Source: Deltaproteobacteria bacterium (GTDB lineage: Bacteria; Desulfobacterota; Desulfobulbia; Desulfobulbales; SURF-16). From it: DNA of 5,764 nt. The translations under genes and the position numbers were made by a program. The notes below the pieces were generated by a model. It was not told where the DNA came from and did no database searches. It saw nothing but the letters and a program-made list of their open reading frames with translations. How positions within the stretch are numbered: the stretch's first letter is position 1; each line of letters begins with the position of its first letter. The stretch spans positions 1 through 5,764 of the forward strand of contig JAOZSN010000170.1 in the NCBI GenBank assembly GCA_029939635.1, given 5' to 3'. Of the stretch, positions 1 through 5,764 are shown in pieces.

Positions 1-1961
1 CCCTATGTAATTGGTTGCTGGTGGGCGGGGTGGGTAGTTACGTCTCTCATCGGCTCAGTACTGCTTTTGCACCCACGGCTCAACGTTTAGCCGGGCTGAG
101 TCTGGCCCTGGTGTTCTGTGCCCCCCTGCAACTCTTGCTCATCCGCTTTTTACGCGATCAAATATTCCTGCCTGGGAGCTCGGTTGGCTTTTACCCCAGC
201 CTGCTCTTTAACCTGGCCACCATCACCCCCTATGCCCTGTTGCTTGGTTTTGTGTTGCCCTACGCCCTCTTTTTGCTACGCCGATTCGATCCAAAATTTC
301 CAGGCAGCCGGGTCTATATCTGGGATAATGTCGGCGATGTAAGCGGCGGTATTATCTTCTCCTTTGTACTCATCTTCTTCGCCACGCCTTTACAAGCCAT
401 CCTGTTGGCCAATCTACCGCTACTTTATAGTGTCTCCTTTCTGCTACCCGCAGGAAAACGTCGTCCACTGCTATTGGGTCAACTCATGGGCCTTATTTCC
501 CTCATTTCCTGCCTGGCCCTTGAATTACCCAGCCTCACTCCAGTGGACGGAGAACTCCTCTCCTACCGTGAATCTCGTTACGGCCGACTTCTCCTCCACA
601 AAAACCAGGACCAGCTAACCCTGATCCAGGATGGCATGCCGTTGCTCAGTACTGAAACCATCTCCCAGGCTGAGGAGGCTGTCCATTTTGCCATGGCCCA
701 ACGGCCGACAGTACAAAGCGTACTTCTCGTTTCCGCTACAGGTGGCATGCTTCAAGAGATAGCTAAATATCACCCCACGCACATCGACTACCTGGAGCTT
801 GACCCCCAAGTGAGCAGAACCTTATTTGCAGCCAACATACTGACCACAATCCCTGGGTTACAGATCATCCATCAGGATGGTCGCTCCTGGCTGCAAAAGA
901 GCACCCAAAATTACGATGTTATTATTGTTTCCCTGCCTGAACCTGACACCTTTCAAATTAACCGCTTCTACACCAGCCGTTTTTATGAACTGGCCCAAAA
1001 CCACCTCACAGAACATGGAGTACTAGCCTTTAGCATGGCAGGTTTTGATAGTTATTTAGCCGAACCACAGCGTCGCAAACTCTCCAGCATCTACAACACG
1101 GTACGCACCTCTTTCAACCATGTTCTCGTCCTGCCTGGCAGTGATATCAGCTATATCTGCAGCCAGGCCCCTTTGAACAGTGATATCCCAGCTTTACTGG
1201 AAGCAAACCATATTCCCACCTCATATATAAGTGGCTATTTTTACGGCAATGTAACAGCAGAACGTATGTCCTCCCTGCGCCAGCAACTCGACCCCACGGT
1301 GCCAATTAACACTGATCTAACCCCCCAGCTCATGACCCTGATGTTTGAGCAGTGGTTTGCCCGTTTCAACTCTTCACCCCACCCCTTTTTCATCACTGTT
1401 CTCCTTCTGCTCTGCTTTTATCTCTGGCACCTATCCAGACAGGAGTTCATCCTCTTTTCCACCGGTGCCATGACTATGGGCAGTGAGATCCTACTCATCT
1501 TCATTTTTCAGATATTTTATGGCATGATATATTTTCAGATTGGTGTCATTATCACCATATTTCTGGCCGGCCTCATGCCTGGCGCATGGTTCGCCCAGCA
1601 ATGGCAACGACAAAGCAGAGCCATCCTTATTCGGACAGATCTTTTACTCATGCTCATGCTGGTGCTACTCTTTCTCGCTACCTCATGGGGTGGAGACCGA
1701 CTGCCCCTAGGCCTCTATCTTGCCTTCGGCTTTTGTGTCTCCTTACTTTGTGGTATGCAATTTCCGGCTGCCTTGCATCTGCTCCAGGATAAAAACCAAT
1801 CTGCTGCCCGACTTTTTTCCGCTGACCTCATGGGAGCCGCCTTTGGCACCATCCTTACCAGCCTCATCCTCATTCCCCAAGGTGGCGTACTCTGGGGCTG
1901 TGGAGGATTATTTTTTCTCAAAGGCATCAGCCTGTGTATGGGAGTTAAACATGACATCTAA
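1..1961 (+). CDS. Polytopic membrane protein with central spermidine-synthase-like domain (5' partial)
   Basis: The reading frame is open to the left edge (codons from base 3 read L-C-N-W), so the TTG at 15 is probably not the start and the N-terminus is missing. Residues here count from that TTG. Membrane segments lie at about 25-170 and 455-640, flanking a soluble Rossmann-like domain at about 180-400. That domain shows spermidine synthase landmarks: YRESRYG (184-190), QDG (205-207), EEAVHF (220-225), a reduced glycine motif SATGG (240-244), ELDP (261-264), QDGRSW (287-292) and YDVII (300-304). The usual catalytic Asp after YDVII is Ser306 (SLPEP), followed by NRFYT (316-320), as I recall from fused membrane/spermidine-synthase proteins of this type. 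True aminopropyl transfer is therefore doubtful. The two membrane halves share a D-x2-G-x3-G signature (D104/G107/G111 and D604/G607/G611), each preceded by a G-x3-P (G78-P82 and G580-P584), which suggests internal duplication. The stop overlaps the next gene by 11 bases. Family assignment is firm; substrate is unknown. Confidence 0.85.
   Translation, partial: LCNWLLVGGVGSYVSHRLSTAFAPTAQRLAGLSLALVFCAPLQLLLIRFLRDQIFLPGSSVGFYPSLLFNLATITPYALLLGFVLPYALFLLRRFDPKFPGSRVYIWDNVGDVSGGIIFSFVLIFFATPLQAILLANLPLLYSVSFLLPAGKRRPLLLGQLMGLISLISCLALELPSLTPVDGELLSYRESRYGRLLLHKNQDQLTLIQDGMPLLSTETISQAEEAVHFAMAQRPTVQSVLLVSATGGMLQEIAKYHPTHIDYLELDPQVSRTLFAANILTTIPGLQIIHQDGRSWLQKSTQNYDVIIVSLPEPDTFQINRFYTSRFYELAQNHLTEHGVLAFSMAGFDSYLAEPQRRKLSSIYNTVRTSFNHVLVLPGSDISYICSQAPLNSDIPALLEANHIPTSYISGYFYGNVTAERMSSLRQQLDPTVPINTDLTPQLMTLMFEQWFARFNSSPHPFFITVLLLLCFYLWHLSRQEFILFSTGAMTMGSEILLIFIFQIFYGMIYFQIGVIITIFLAGLMPGAWFAQQWQRQSRAILIRTDLLLMLMLVLLFLATSWGGDRLPLGLYLAFGFCVSLLCGMQFPAALHLLQDKNQSAARLFSADLMGAAFGTILTSLILIPQGGVLWGCGGLFFLKGISLCMGVKHDI
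1940..1944 (+). promoter_or_regulatory. Shine-Dalgarno site for the AmrS-like gene
   Basis: GGGAG lies six bases upstream of the ATG at 1951 and inside the 3' end of the preceding gene. It decides the start of the radical SAM gene: the same frame is open upstream to about 1720, but this is the only ATG with a well-placed ribosome site, and it preserves the twin-arginine N-terminus. The next internal ATG (1993) has no comparable site and would remove the arginine pair. Confidence 0.65.
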
Positions 1962-3126
1962 TAGACGACAATTCCTGGCGAAAAGTAGTGCCATGCTCTG
2001 CACTCTGGCATCTCCTACCCTGGCCTATCCATGGGGGGCAAAGAGCAGTCCAGGTGGTCGTGACGATATTCGTGGCACTATCTTTAAAAATGATGCACCG
2101 AAAGAGTTATGGAAATGGCATGCCCCTGCCCTTTTCCAATCACACCTGGCAGATAAAAAGGTTCGCTGTGGCATCTGCCCGAACCGCTGTCTCTTGGAGC
2201 CAGGGGATCGTAGTGTATGCCGGAGTCGTATCAACCACCAGGGCACCCTCATTAGTCTGGCCTACGGCAATGCCTGTGCTATCCATATTGATCCAGTTGA
2301 AAAAAAGCCGCTCTTTCATTTCAAACCTGGCAGCTCAGTTTTTTCCATGGCGGCCACTGGCTGTAATTTCCGCTGTCTTAACTGCCAAAATTGGGAAATT
2401 TCCCAGGCCAAACCCCATGAAGTCCGTTTCCAAGAAATCTTTCCAGCCCAAATAGTAAAAAAAGCCATAGAGAGTAAGAGCACCGCCATTGCCTATACCT
2501 ATTCCGAGGCCACCACCTATTATGAGTATATGCTGGATACTGCCAAGCTGGCGAGTCAGGAAAATATTGACAATCTATGGGTTTCAAATGGTTATATCAA
2601 TGAAAAGCCACTCCTTGAACTATGTAAAGTAATCAAGGGTGCCAACGTTAATTTAAAATCTTTTAGTGATGACCTTTACAAGAGGCTTAACGGTGGTCGC
2701 CTACAACCAGTATTAAATACCTTCAAGACCCTGCATGAACAGAAAGTCCATTTTGAGATGACCAACCTGGTGGTGCCAGGATATGTGGATAAAGACGACA
2801 TGGTCAAACAGATGTGCGACTGGATTTTATCCACTCTTGGACCAGACCATCCCCTCCACTTCCTGCGCTTCTTCCCGCTCTATAAACTTGACCGTCTCTC
2901 CCCCACCCCCATCTCTACCCTGACCCGATTCCGTGATCTAGCAATGGAGGCAGGCATTCGTTACGTCTATGTGGGCAATGTCCCCGGCCATGAGGGGCGC
3001 CATACCTACTGTCACCACTGCAAAAAGCTTCTCATCAAAAGAGAGGGCTACTTAATCCCCACAAACAACCTAATTGGCAATAGGTGTAGCTTCTGCAATA
3101 CAATAATTCCAGGTATTTGGAGTTGA
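1951..3126 (+). CDS. amrS: AmrS-like radical SAM protein (AmmeMemoRadiSam system) with Tat-like signal
   Basis: This 391-residue protein matches the radical SAM component of the AmmeMemoRadiSam system, a widespread set (AMMECR1, MEMO and this enzyme) related to pyruvate formate-lyase activating enzymes; its reaction is unknown to me. The 4Fe-4S-binding CxxxCxxC motif is C138, C142, C145 (CNFRCLNCQN). An N-terminal cysteine cluster C73, C76, C80, C90 (CGICPNRC, then GDRSVC) precedes the family signature DPVEKKPLFHF. A C-terminal ribbon-like pair of knuckles, C354/C357 and C379/C382, ends in GIW. The first residues, SNRRQFLAK with arginines 5 and 6, followed by an Ala/Leu/Ser stretch to about residue 25 (TLA), look like a twin-arginine export signal, although the hydrophobic region is modest. 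The gene overlaps the membrane spermidine-synthase-like gene by 11 bases, implying coupled translation. MEMO and AMMECR1 partners are not in the window. Family call is strong; export is an inference. Confidence 0.92.
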   Translation: MTSNRRQFLAKSSAMLCTLASPTLAYPWGAKSSPGGRDDIRGTIFKNDAPKELWKWHAPALFQSHLADKKVRCGICPNRCLLEPGDRSVCRSRINHQGTLISLAYGNACAIHIDPVEKKPLFHFKPGSSVFSMAATGCNFRCLNCQNWEISQAKPHEVRFQEIFPAQIVKKAIESKSTAIAYTYSEATTYYEYMLDTAKLASQENIDNLWVSNGYINEKPLLELCKVIKGANVNLKSFSDDLYKRLNGGRLQPVLNTFKTLHEQKVHFEMTNLVVPGYVDKDDMVKQMCDWILSTLGPDHPLHFLRFFPLYKLDRLSPTPISTLTRFRDLAMEAGIRYVYVGNVPGHEGRHTYCHHCKKLLIKREGYLIPTNNLIGNRCSFCNTIIPGIWS

Positions 3127-3152
3127 ATTTAACCAACGAGTTGTGGTAAAAT
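3123..3152 (+). promoter_or_regulatory. Candidate sigma-70 promoter, extended -10 type
   Basis: TTGAAT at 3123-3128 (four of six to TTGACA) is followed after 18 bases by TAAAAT at 3147-3152 (five of six to TATAAT), with TGG directly before it giving an extended -10 element. Transcription would begin near 3159, about 36 bases before the ATG at 3195. The -35 overlaps the stop codon of the radical SAM gene. No terminator hairpin is visible in the 68-base gap, so readthrough from upstream is also possible. Confidence 0.42.
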
Positions 3153-3194
3153 CTATAGGAACTTTTACATACACTTCACCAGCGAGTCCCCATC

Positions 3195-3650
3195 ATGCTA
3201 GTCTTAAATGTACGCCCCTATTGCACCCTTTTTGCCTGTCTTTTGTTCACCTTTTGTACAGCTACAGCTGCTAGCAGCGAAGATTATCCTCGCAAAATAA
3301 CAAAATCAACCCCTCGCGCTGCTATTCCTCCCAGCCAACCGCAGGCGAATACCCCACATAGCTTCTCTGCGCCTTCACTGGTCATTGAAGAACTCACCGC
3401 AGAACTCTATTCTGACAATACTATCCTCCTTGTCCAAGGCAAGATCCTCAACGAAGGCTATATCCCTGCAAAGGGTTATCTTATCGTCAATCTCCTGGAT
3501 AAGCATGATAGTGTTATCACGGCCTACGAGACAGAGATCAACAATGGTAGCCAATTTGGCCACGGTAAATCAAAACCCTTTGAGGCCCAATTTGACGTGT
3601 CCAACATCAAGAATATGACCAACGTATCCATTGAGTTTATAACACCCTAG
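3195..3650 (+). CDS. Small exported protein with FxLYD/DUF3426-like beta domain
   Basis: The 151-residue product starts with a Sec-type signal peptide: a short basic start, a hydrophobic core at about 10-22 and an A-T-A site near residues 23-25. Residues about 27-60 form a Ser/Pro/Ala-rich, probably disordered linker. From about 61 to 151 the pattern alternates as in a small beta sandwich, with VQGKILNEG (80-88), a hydrophobic strand LIVNLLDKHDSVI (96-108) and a G-x-S/K-x-F turn (about 124-129). This layout (a 'G-x-I-x-N' strand, then 'L-x-D-x-x-x-x-V-I') resembles FxLYD and DUF3426 domains, which are commonly found on exported or membrane-anchored bacterial proteins; I do not recognise the specific gene. 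The ATG is the first possible start after an in-frame stop at 3156; the ribosome site is weak (AGCGAG, eight bases before). It lies downstream on the same strand as the radical SAM gene but probably has its own promoter. Function is unknown. Confidence 0.72.
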   Translation: MLVLNVRPYCTLFACLLFTFCTATAASSEDYPRKITKSTPRAAIPPSQPQANTPHSFSAPSLVIEELTAELYSDNTILLVQGKILNEGYIPAKGYLIVNLLDKHDSVITAYETEINNGSQFGHGKSKPFEAQFDVSNIKNMTNVSIEFITP

Positions 3651-3659
3651 AGAAAGAAG

Positions 3660-3716
3660 GTTGAGAATATAAAGAGATAAAGAATTAGAGAAGTGTGGGG
3701 GGGGGTAGCTCTCAAC
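3660..3716. repeat. Seven-base inverted repeat in the convergent junction
   Basis: GTTGAGA (3660-3666) and TCTCAAC (3710-3716) are perfect reverse complements separated by 43 bases. The right arm covers the stop codon of the minus-strand protease gene. On the minus strand the distal arm is followed by a pyrimidine-rich stretch (CTTCTTTCTCT), so weak termination of the protease transcript is conceivable. The loop is much longer than in a standard intrinsic terminator and no uninterrupted U-run follows. No better terminator is visible between the two convergent genes. Confidence 0.25.
3697..3705. repeat. Homopolymeric G9 tract
   Basis: Nine consecutive G on the plus strand sit in the 61-base gap between the convergent genes, at the end of a strongly purine-biased stretch (3651-3705). 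The tract lies seven bases past the protease stop codon and outside all coding sequence. Such runs slip in replication and sequencing, so its exact length is uncertain. Confidence 0.8.
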
Positions 3717-5193
3717 GAAGATTGACCGAACGGTCAGCACTTATGTGGTAATTTTGTAAAATTTTCTTCTGACTGCGACGGACGATATCATCCTTGAGAC
3801 AGAGGGTAAAACCGTGGGAATCAACAAGGGTATGGTACGCACCCTTATTGCTCTTGAAAGCCATGACCAGATCAGCCAGGGTTGAAATCCTTTGACCGTT
3901 CACCTCCACGATGACGTTATCGCCAAACTCCTGAAAACCAACATTCGACTCATCGGCCAGCACCTGGGTCAACACAACAACCTGCCTCCTCTCCTCTTCT
4001 TGCTCCCCGTTCATATATAAATCGAGTAACTCTGTAGGGGCAAAAAGAAACCAGTTGCTAGCATTGCCAAACCCCTGGAGATAATTCAGGGTTAGAGGTT
4101 GAAAGACAAAACCACCAAAGATGAAATAATCTGGCTGGGTATCATATCTTTTATGACTGACAAGACGATCATAATTTATGGCTTTGCTCAGCACAATTGT
4201 CTTACCAAGCTCCGTGCCCTGCCTTAAAAATTGTAAATGAATGGTATCACCAACCTGCTTTTTTTGAAAAACATGCCCGAAAAATGTCCTTTCTCCAGGA
4301 CGAAACTCGATAGTTCCATCATTTTCCACCCTAATGCCATCAATGGCAAGGATGACATCACCACCTTGCATGATGCCCTGAATGGGAGCCTCAGGATATA
4401 CCTTATTTACTAAGGCTCCTGTCTGCTTCTCATCCATCTGATAATAGCGACGCATCTCTGGGTTTTCCAATTTCTGCATGGAAAGCCCCAAGGTAGGGAT
4501 ACCATCATAGCTGCCATCACGCAGATCTTTAAGAAAATGGGCTATAACCGGAGCTGGCACCATATAGCCTATATTTTCCACCTGCTCCCCTGACATACCT
4601 TGAAAAGCCACACCAGCAATTTTTCCATCCTTCATCACCGGCCCACCACTATTGCCAGAGTTGACAGGAGCGTCAATCTGACAGGCAATAATATAGGCGT
4701 TAGAATGGGCATACTCAACATGCTCAACCCGTGAAACAATACCCTCGGTGATGGAGAGTTTATCACCGCCATCAGGAAAACCGTATACGGCGACCTTATC
4801 TCTAATGTTGGCTAATTTCCCAAGGGGCAGTGGTGTAATTCCGTCAAAAAAAGAGGCATCATCCACCGTGAGTATGGCCAGATCACTTTCGTGGGCAACG
4901 GCCTCAACCTTTGCTGTATAGCGTTTAGCCTGGCCAGTACGGCGTACCTGAATAAATATCTGGTCACTTACCACATGGGCATTGGTTAAGATACGATTAC
5001 CGCTAATAACCGAGCCAGAACCATGAAAGGTCTTCTGTCCCTTAGTCTGCCAGGGATTATGATAACTATAGGAGTTGAATACCGTATAAATTTTGACCAC
5101 TGAATCCTTGGCAGATGCAGAAAAAGCCAAGCCAGGCAGGCTCAACAGGAGCAACACCATAAATAGCCGCGAAATAATAGAAAATAATATCAT
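3712..5193 (-). CDS. Secreted Deg9-like trypsin-family serine protease with PDZ-like regions
   Basis: The 493-residue protein has a Sec signal peptide (hydrophobic residues about 8-24, cleavage near AFSASA, 23-28), so it should act in the periplasm or outside the cell on misfolded or specific envelope proteins. The trypsin-like domain (about 30-225) has a complete catalytic triad: His73 in TNAHVV, Asp104 in ESDLAIL and Ser182 in GNSGGP. A first PDZ region spans about 232-340 (GGDVILAIDG at 277-286). A second, divergent one spans about 355-475 and carries VVVLTQVLADE (405-415) and a C-terminal ILQNYHISADRS (478-489). From memory, these C-terminal features and the length resemble plant Deg9/Deg10 proteases more than E. 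coli DegP, DegQ or DegS. Plant Deg9 is intracellular, so the signal peptide is a difference. The ATG overlaps the stop of the upstream FecR-domain gene in an ATGA with no clear ribosome site, pointing to translational coupling. Protease call is very strong; the substrate is unknown. Confidence 0.95.
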   Translation of the reverse strand: MILFSIISRLFMVLLLLSLPGLAFSASAKDSVVKIYTVFNSYSYHNPWQTKGQKTFHGSGSVISGNRILTNAHVVSDQIFIQVRRTGQAKRYTAKVEAVAHESDLAILTVDDASFFDGITPLPLGKLANIRDKVAVYGFPDGGDKLSITEGIVSRVEHVEYAHSNAYIIACQIDAPVNSGNSGGPVMKDGKIAGVAFQGMSGEQVENIGYMVPAPVIAHFLKDLRDGSYDGIPTLGLSMQKLENPEMRRYYQMDEKQTGALVNKVYPEAPIQGIMQGGDVILAIDGIRVENDGTIEFRPGERTFFGHVFQKKQVGDTIHLQFLRQGTELGKTIVLSKAINYDRLVSHKRYDTQPDYFIFGGFVFQPLTLNYLQGFGNASNWFLFAPTELLDLYMNGEQEEERRQVVVLTQVLADESNVGFQEFGDNVIVEVNGQRISTLADLVMAFKSNKGAYHTLVDSHGFTLCLKDDIVRRSQKKILQNYHISADRSVNLR

Positions 5194-5764
5194 TCAATGA
5201 CGATGGAGCCAGTATTCGCAGAGGTGTCAGCGCCAACGGCAACATTAGCGCTATCTCGCACATCACTTTCATTGGAAATATCTCCACCCACGATAGAATC
5301 ACGGATGGAAATGGCCCCCATATGTACCCTGCTGTTTTTCCCAATAGCCACATTGCTTGAATTTGTCACACTGGATGAATTACGTAATTGCGTCCCTGGC
5401 CTTAGGGTGGAACCACCGCTTCCACCCATATCAAATTCAACCTGAAAGGCAGCTGCTTCTCTGGCAGAAAATATGCGCGCTGATCGTGGCGCTCTAGTTG
5501 CACTGTTTACAGTTGTCCCCTGACCAGGAATGGTCAAAGCAACGCTACCAACACTATTACTAACATCAACACCCTTACCACCATCAAAAAGTACCTGCAA
5601 TGAACGGCCAGAAACTCGACAAGAGTACATGGACCCGCGCACACCAATGGTGGCCAATGGTGTCTGGGTGGTAAATTTCTTTGGTGAATACTTGGTAATA
5701 GCCCCTCCCATAAAACGAAACACCCCGTCCCCGGCAACCGTGGTCATAACACCCTGTTTACTCT
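5190..5764 (-). CDS. FecR-domain protein with C-terminal repeats (5' partial)
   Basis: The frame is open to the right edge (codons before the ATG at 5747 read S-K-Q-G-V), and the visible part starts in the middle of a domain, so the true start is outside the window and the ATG at 5747 is internal. Residues are counted from it. The segment GVFRFMGGAITKYSPKKF (8-25), then TPLATIGVRGS (29-39) and VALTIPGQGT (69-78), is the hallmark of the FecR domain. In FecR this domain links an outer-membrane receptor to a sigma factor, but many stand-alone exported FecR-domain proteins exist with unknown roles. A Gly/Ser-rich link (about 105-125) leads to two repeats of 36-residue period centred on NVAIG (132-136) and NVAVG (168-172), ending exactly at the stop. 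Export cannot be checked because the N-terminus is missing. The four-base overlap with the Deg9-like protease gene indicates one operon. Anti-sigma function is unlikely: no sigma-factor gene or membrane segment is visible. Confidence 0.83.
   Translation of the reverse strand, partial: SKQGVMTTVAGDGVFRFMGGAITKYSPKKFTTQTPLATIGVRGSMYSCRVSGRSLQVLFDGGKGVDVSNSVGSVALTIPGQGTTVNSATRAPRSARIFSAREAAAFQVEFDMGGSGGSTLRPGTQLRNSSSVTNSSNVAIGKNSRVHMGAISIRDSIVGGDISNESDVRDSANVAVGADTSANTGSIVIE
5196..5264 (-). repeat. C-terminal repeat unit 2 of the FecR-domain protein
   Basis: This encodes residues 162-184, pattern D-V-x-x-S-x-N-V-A-V-G, then G-S-I-V-I, ending one residue before the stop. It lies exactly 36 residues (108 bases) after unit 1. 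The copies are diverged at the DNA level, so this is an old protein repeat rather than a recent tandem duplication. Confidence 0.6.
5304..5372 (-). repeat. C-terminal repeat unit 1 of the FecR-domain protein
   Basis: This encodes residues 126-148 of the visible protein, pattern S-V-x-x-S-x-N-V-A-I-G, then G-A-I-x-I. It aligns without gaps to the unit at 5196-5264, with nine identical residues of 23 and conservative changes in most others. The alternation of small, Asn and hydrophobic residues suggests turns of a beta solenoid. Confidence 0.6.

Noticed and set aside
15..17. TTG as the true start of the membrane protein
   Set aside because: The frame is open upstream to the window edge, the following residues already look like the loop after an early membrane segment, and no ribosome site is visible.
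1720..1950. N-terminal extension of the radical SAM gene
   Set aside because: It lies wholly inside the membrane-protein gene in another frame, its residues are unrelated to the family, and the ATG at 1951 has a good ribosome site.
3127..3194. Intrinsic terminator after the radical SAM gene
   Set aside because: No stem with a following T-run could be found in these 68 bases.
3240..3263. Lipobox in the small exported protein
   Set aside because: The cysteine after the hydrophobic core is preceded by F-T-F, which does not fit the small residues required before a lipoprotein cysteine; a Sec cleavage site follows a few residues later.
3697..3705. Phase-variation switch at the G9 run
   Set aside because: It is intergenic between two convergent 3' ends, so a length change would not alter a reading frame or promoter spacing.
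5197..5445. Plus-strand reading frame opposite the FecR-domain gene
   Set aside because: It is a mirror of the repeat-coding strand with no recognisable domain, and the minus-strand frame has clear family motifs.
5745..5747. ATG at 5747 as the start of the FecR-domain protein
   Set aside because: The frame continues to the window edge, no ribosome site precedes it, and the FecR domain and any signal peptide would be truncated.

Overview
The window looks like part of a chromosome from an anaerobic, Gram-negative bacterium of moderate GC content, plausibly a sulfate reducer of the Desulfobacterota (Desulfobulbales type). The clues are an AmrS-type radical SAM protein, a membrane-embedded spermidine-synthase-like protein, an FecR-domain exported protein and a Deg9-type periplasmic protease. 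The lineage is inferred from gene content and composition read by eye, not from a database comparison. No RNA gene, insertion sequence, CRISPR array or replication origin is visible.

Plus strand, 1-3650. The window opens inside a large polytopic membrane protein whose central soluble domain has the spermidine synthase fold; its true start lies off the left edge. Its last 11 bases overlap the start of an AmrS-family (AmmeMemoRadiSam) radical SAM gene that carries a twin-arginine-like N-terminus. The two are almost certainly one operon and translationally coupled. Beyond a 68-base gap with a credible promoter lies a gene for a small exported protein with a low-complexity linker and a beta-rich, FxLYD/DUF3426-like C-terminal domain.

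Intergenic 3651-3711. This is a short convergent junction, purine-rich on the plus strand, with a run of nine G and a long-loop inverted repeat.

Minus strand, 3712-5764. Transcription runs right to left. An exported FecR-domain protein (5' end off the right edge) ends in two 36-residue-period repeats. Its stop overlaps, in an ATGA, the start of a secreted trypsin-like serine protease with two PDZ-like regions that resembles the plant Deg9 subfamily. This pair is probably a cell-envelope operon.

The two most interesting points are the pairing of two SAM-fold proteins at the membrane (a spermidine-synthase-like domain lacking the usual catalytic Asp, and a radical SAM enzyme with an export signal), and the tight coupling of an FecR/repeat protein to a Deg9-like protease. 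Both are hypotheses from context; neither function can be proved from the sequence.
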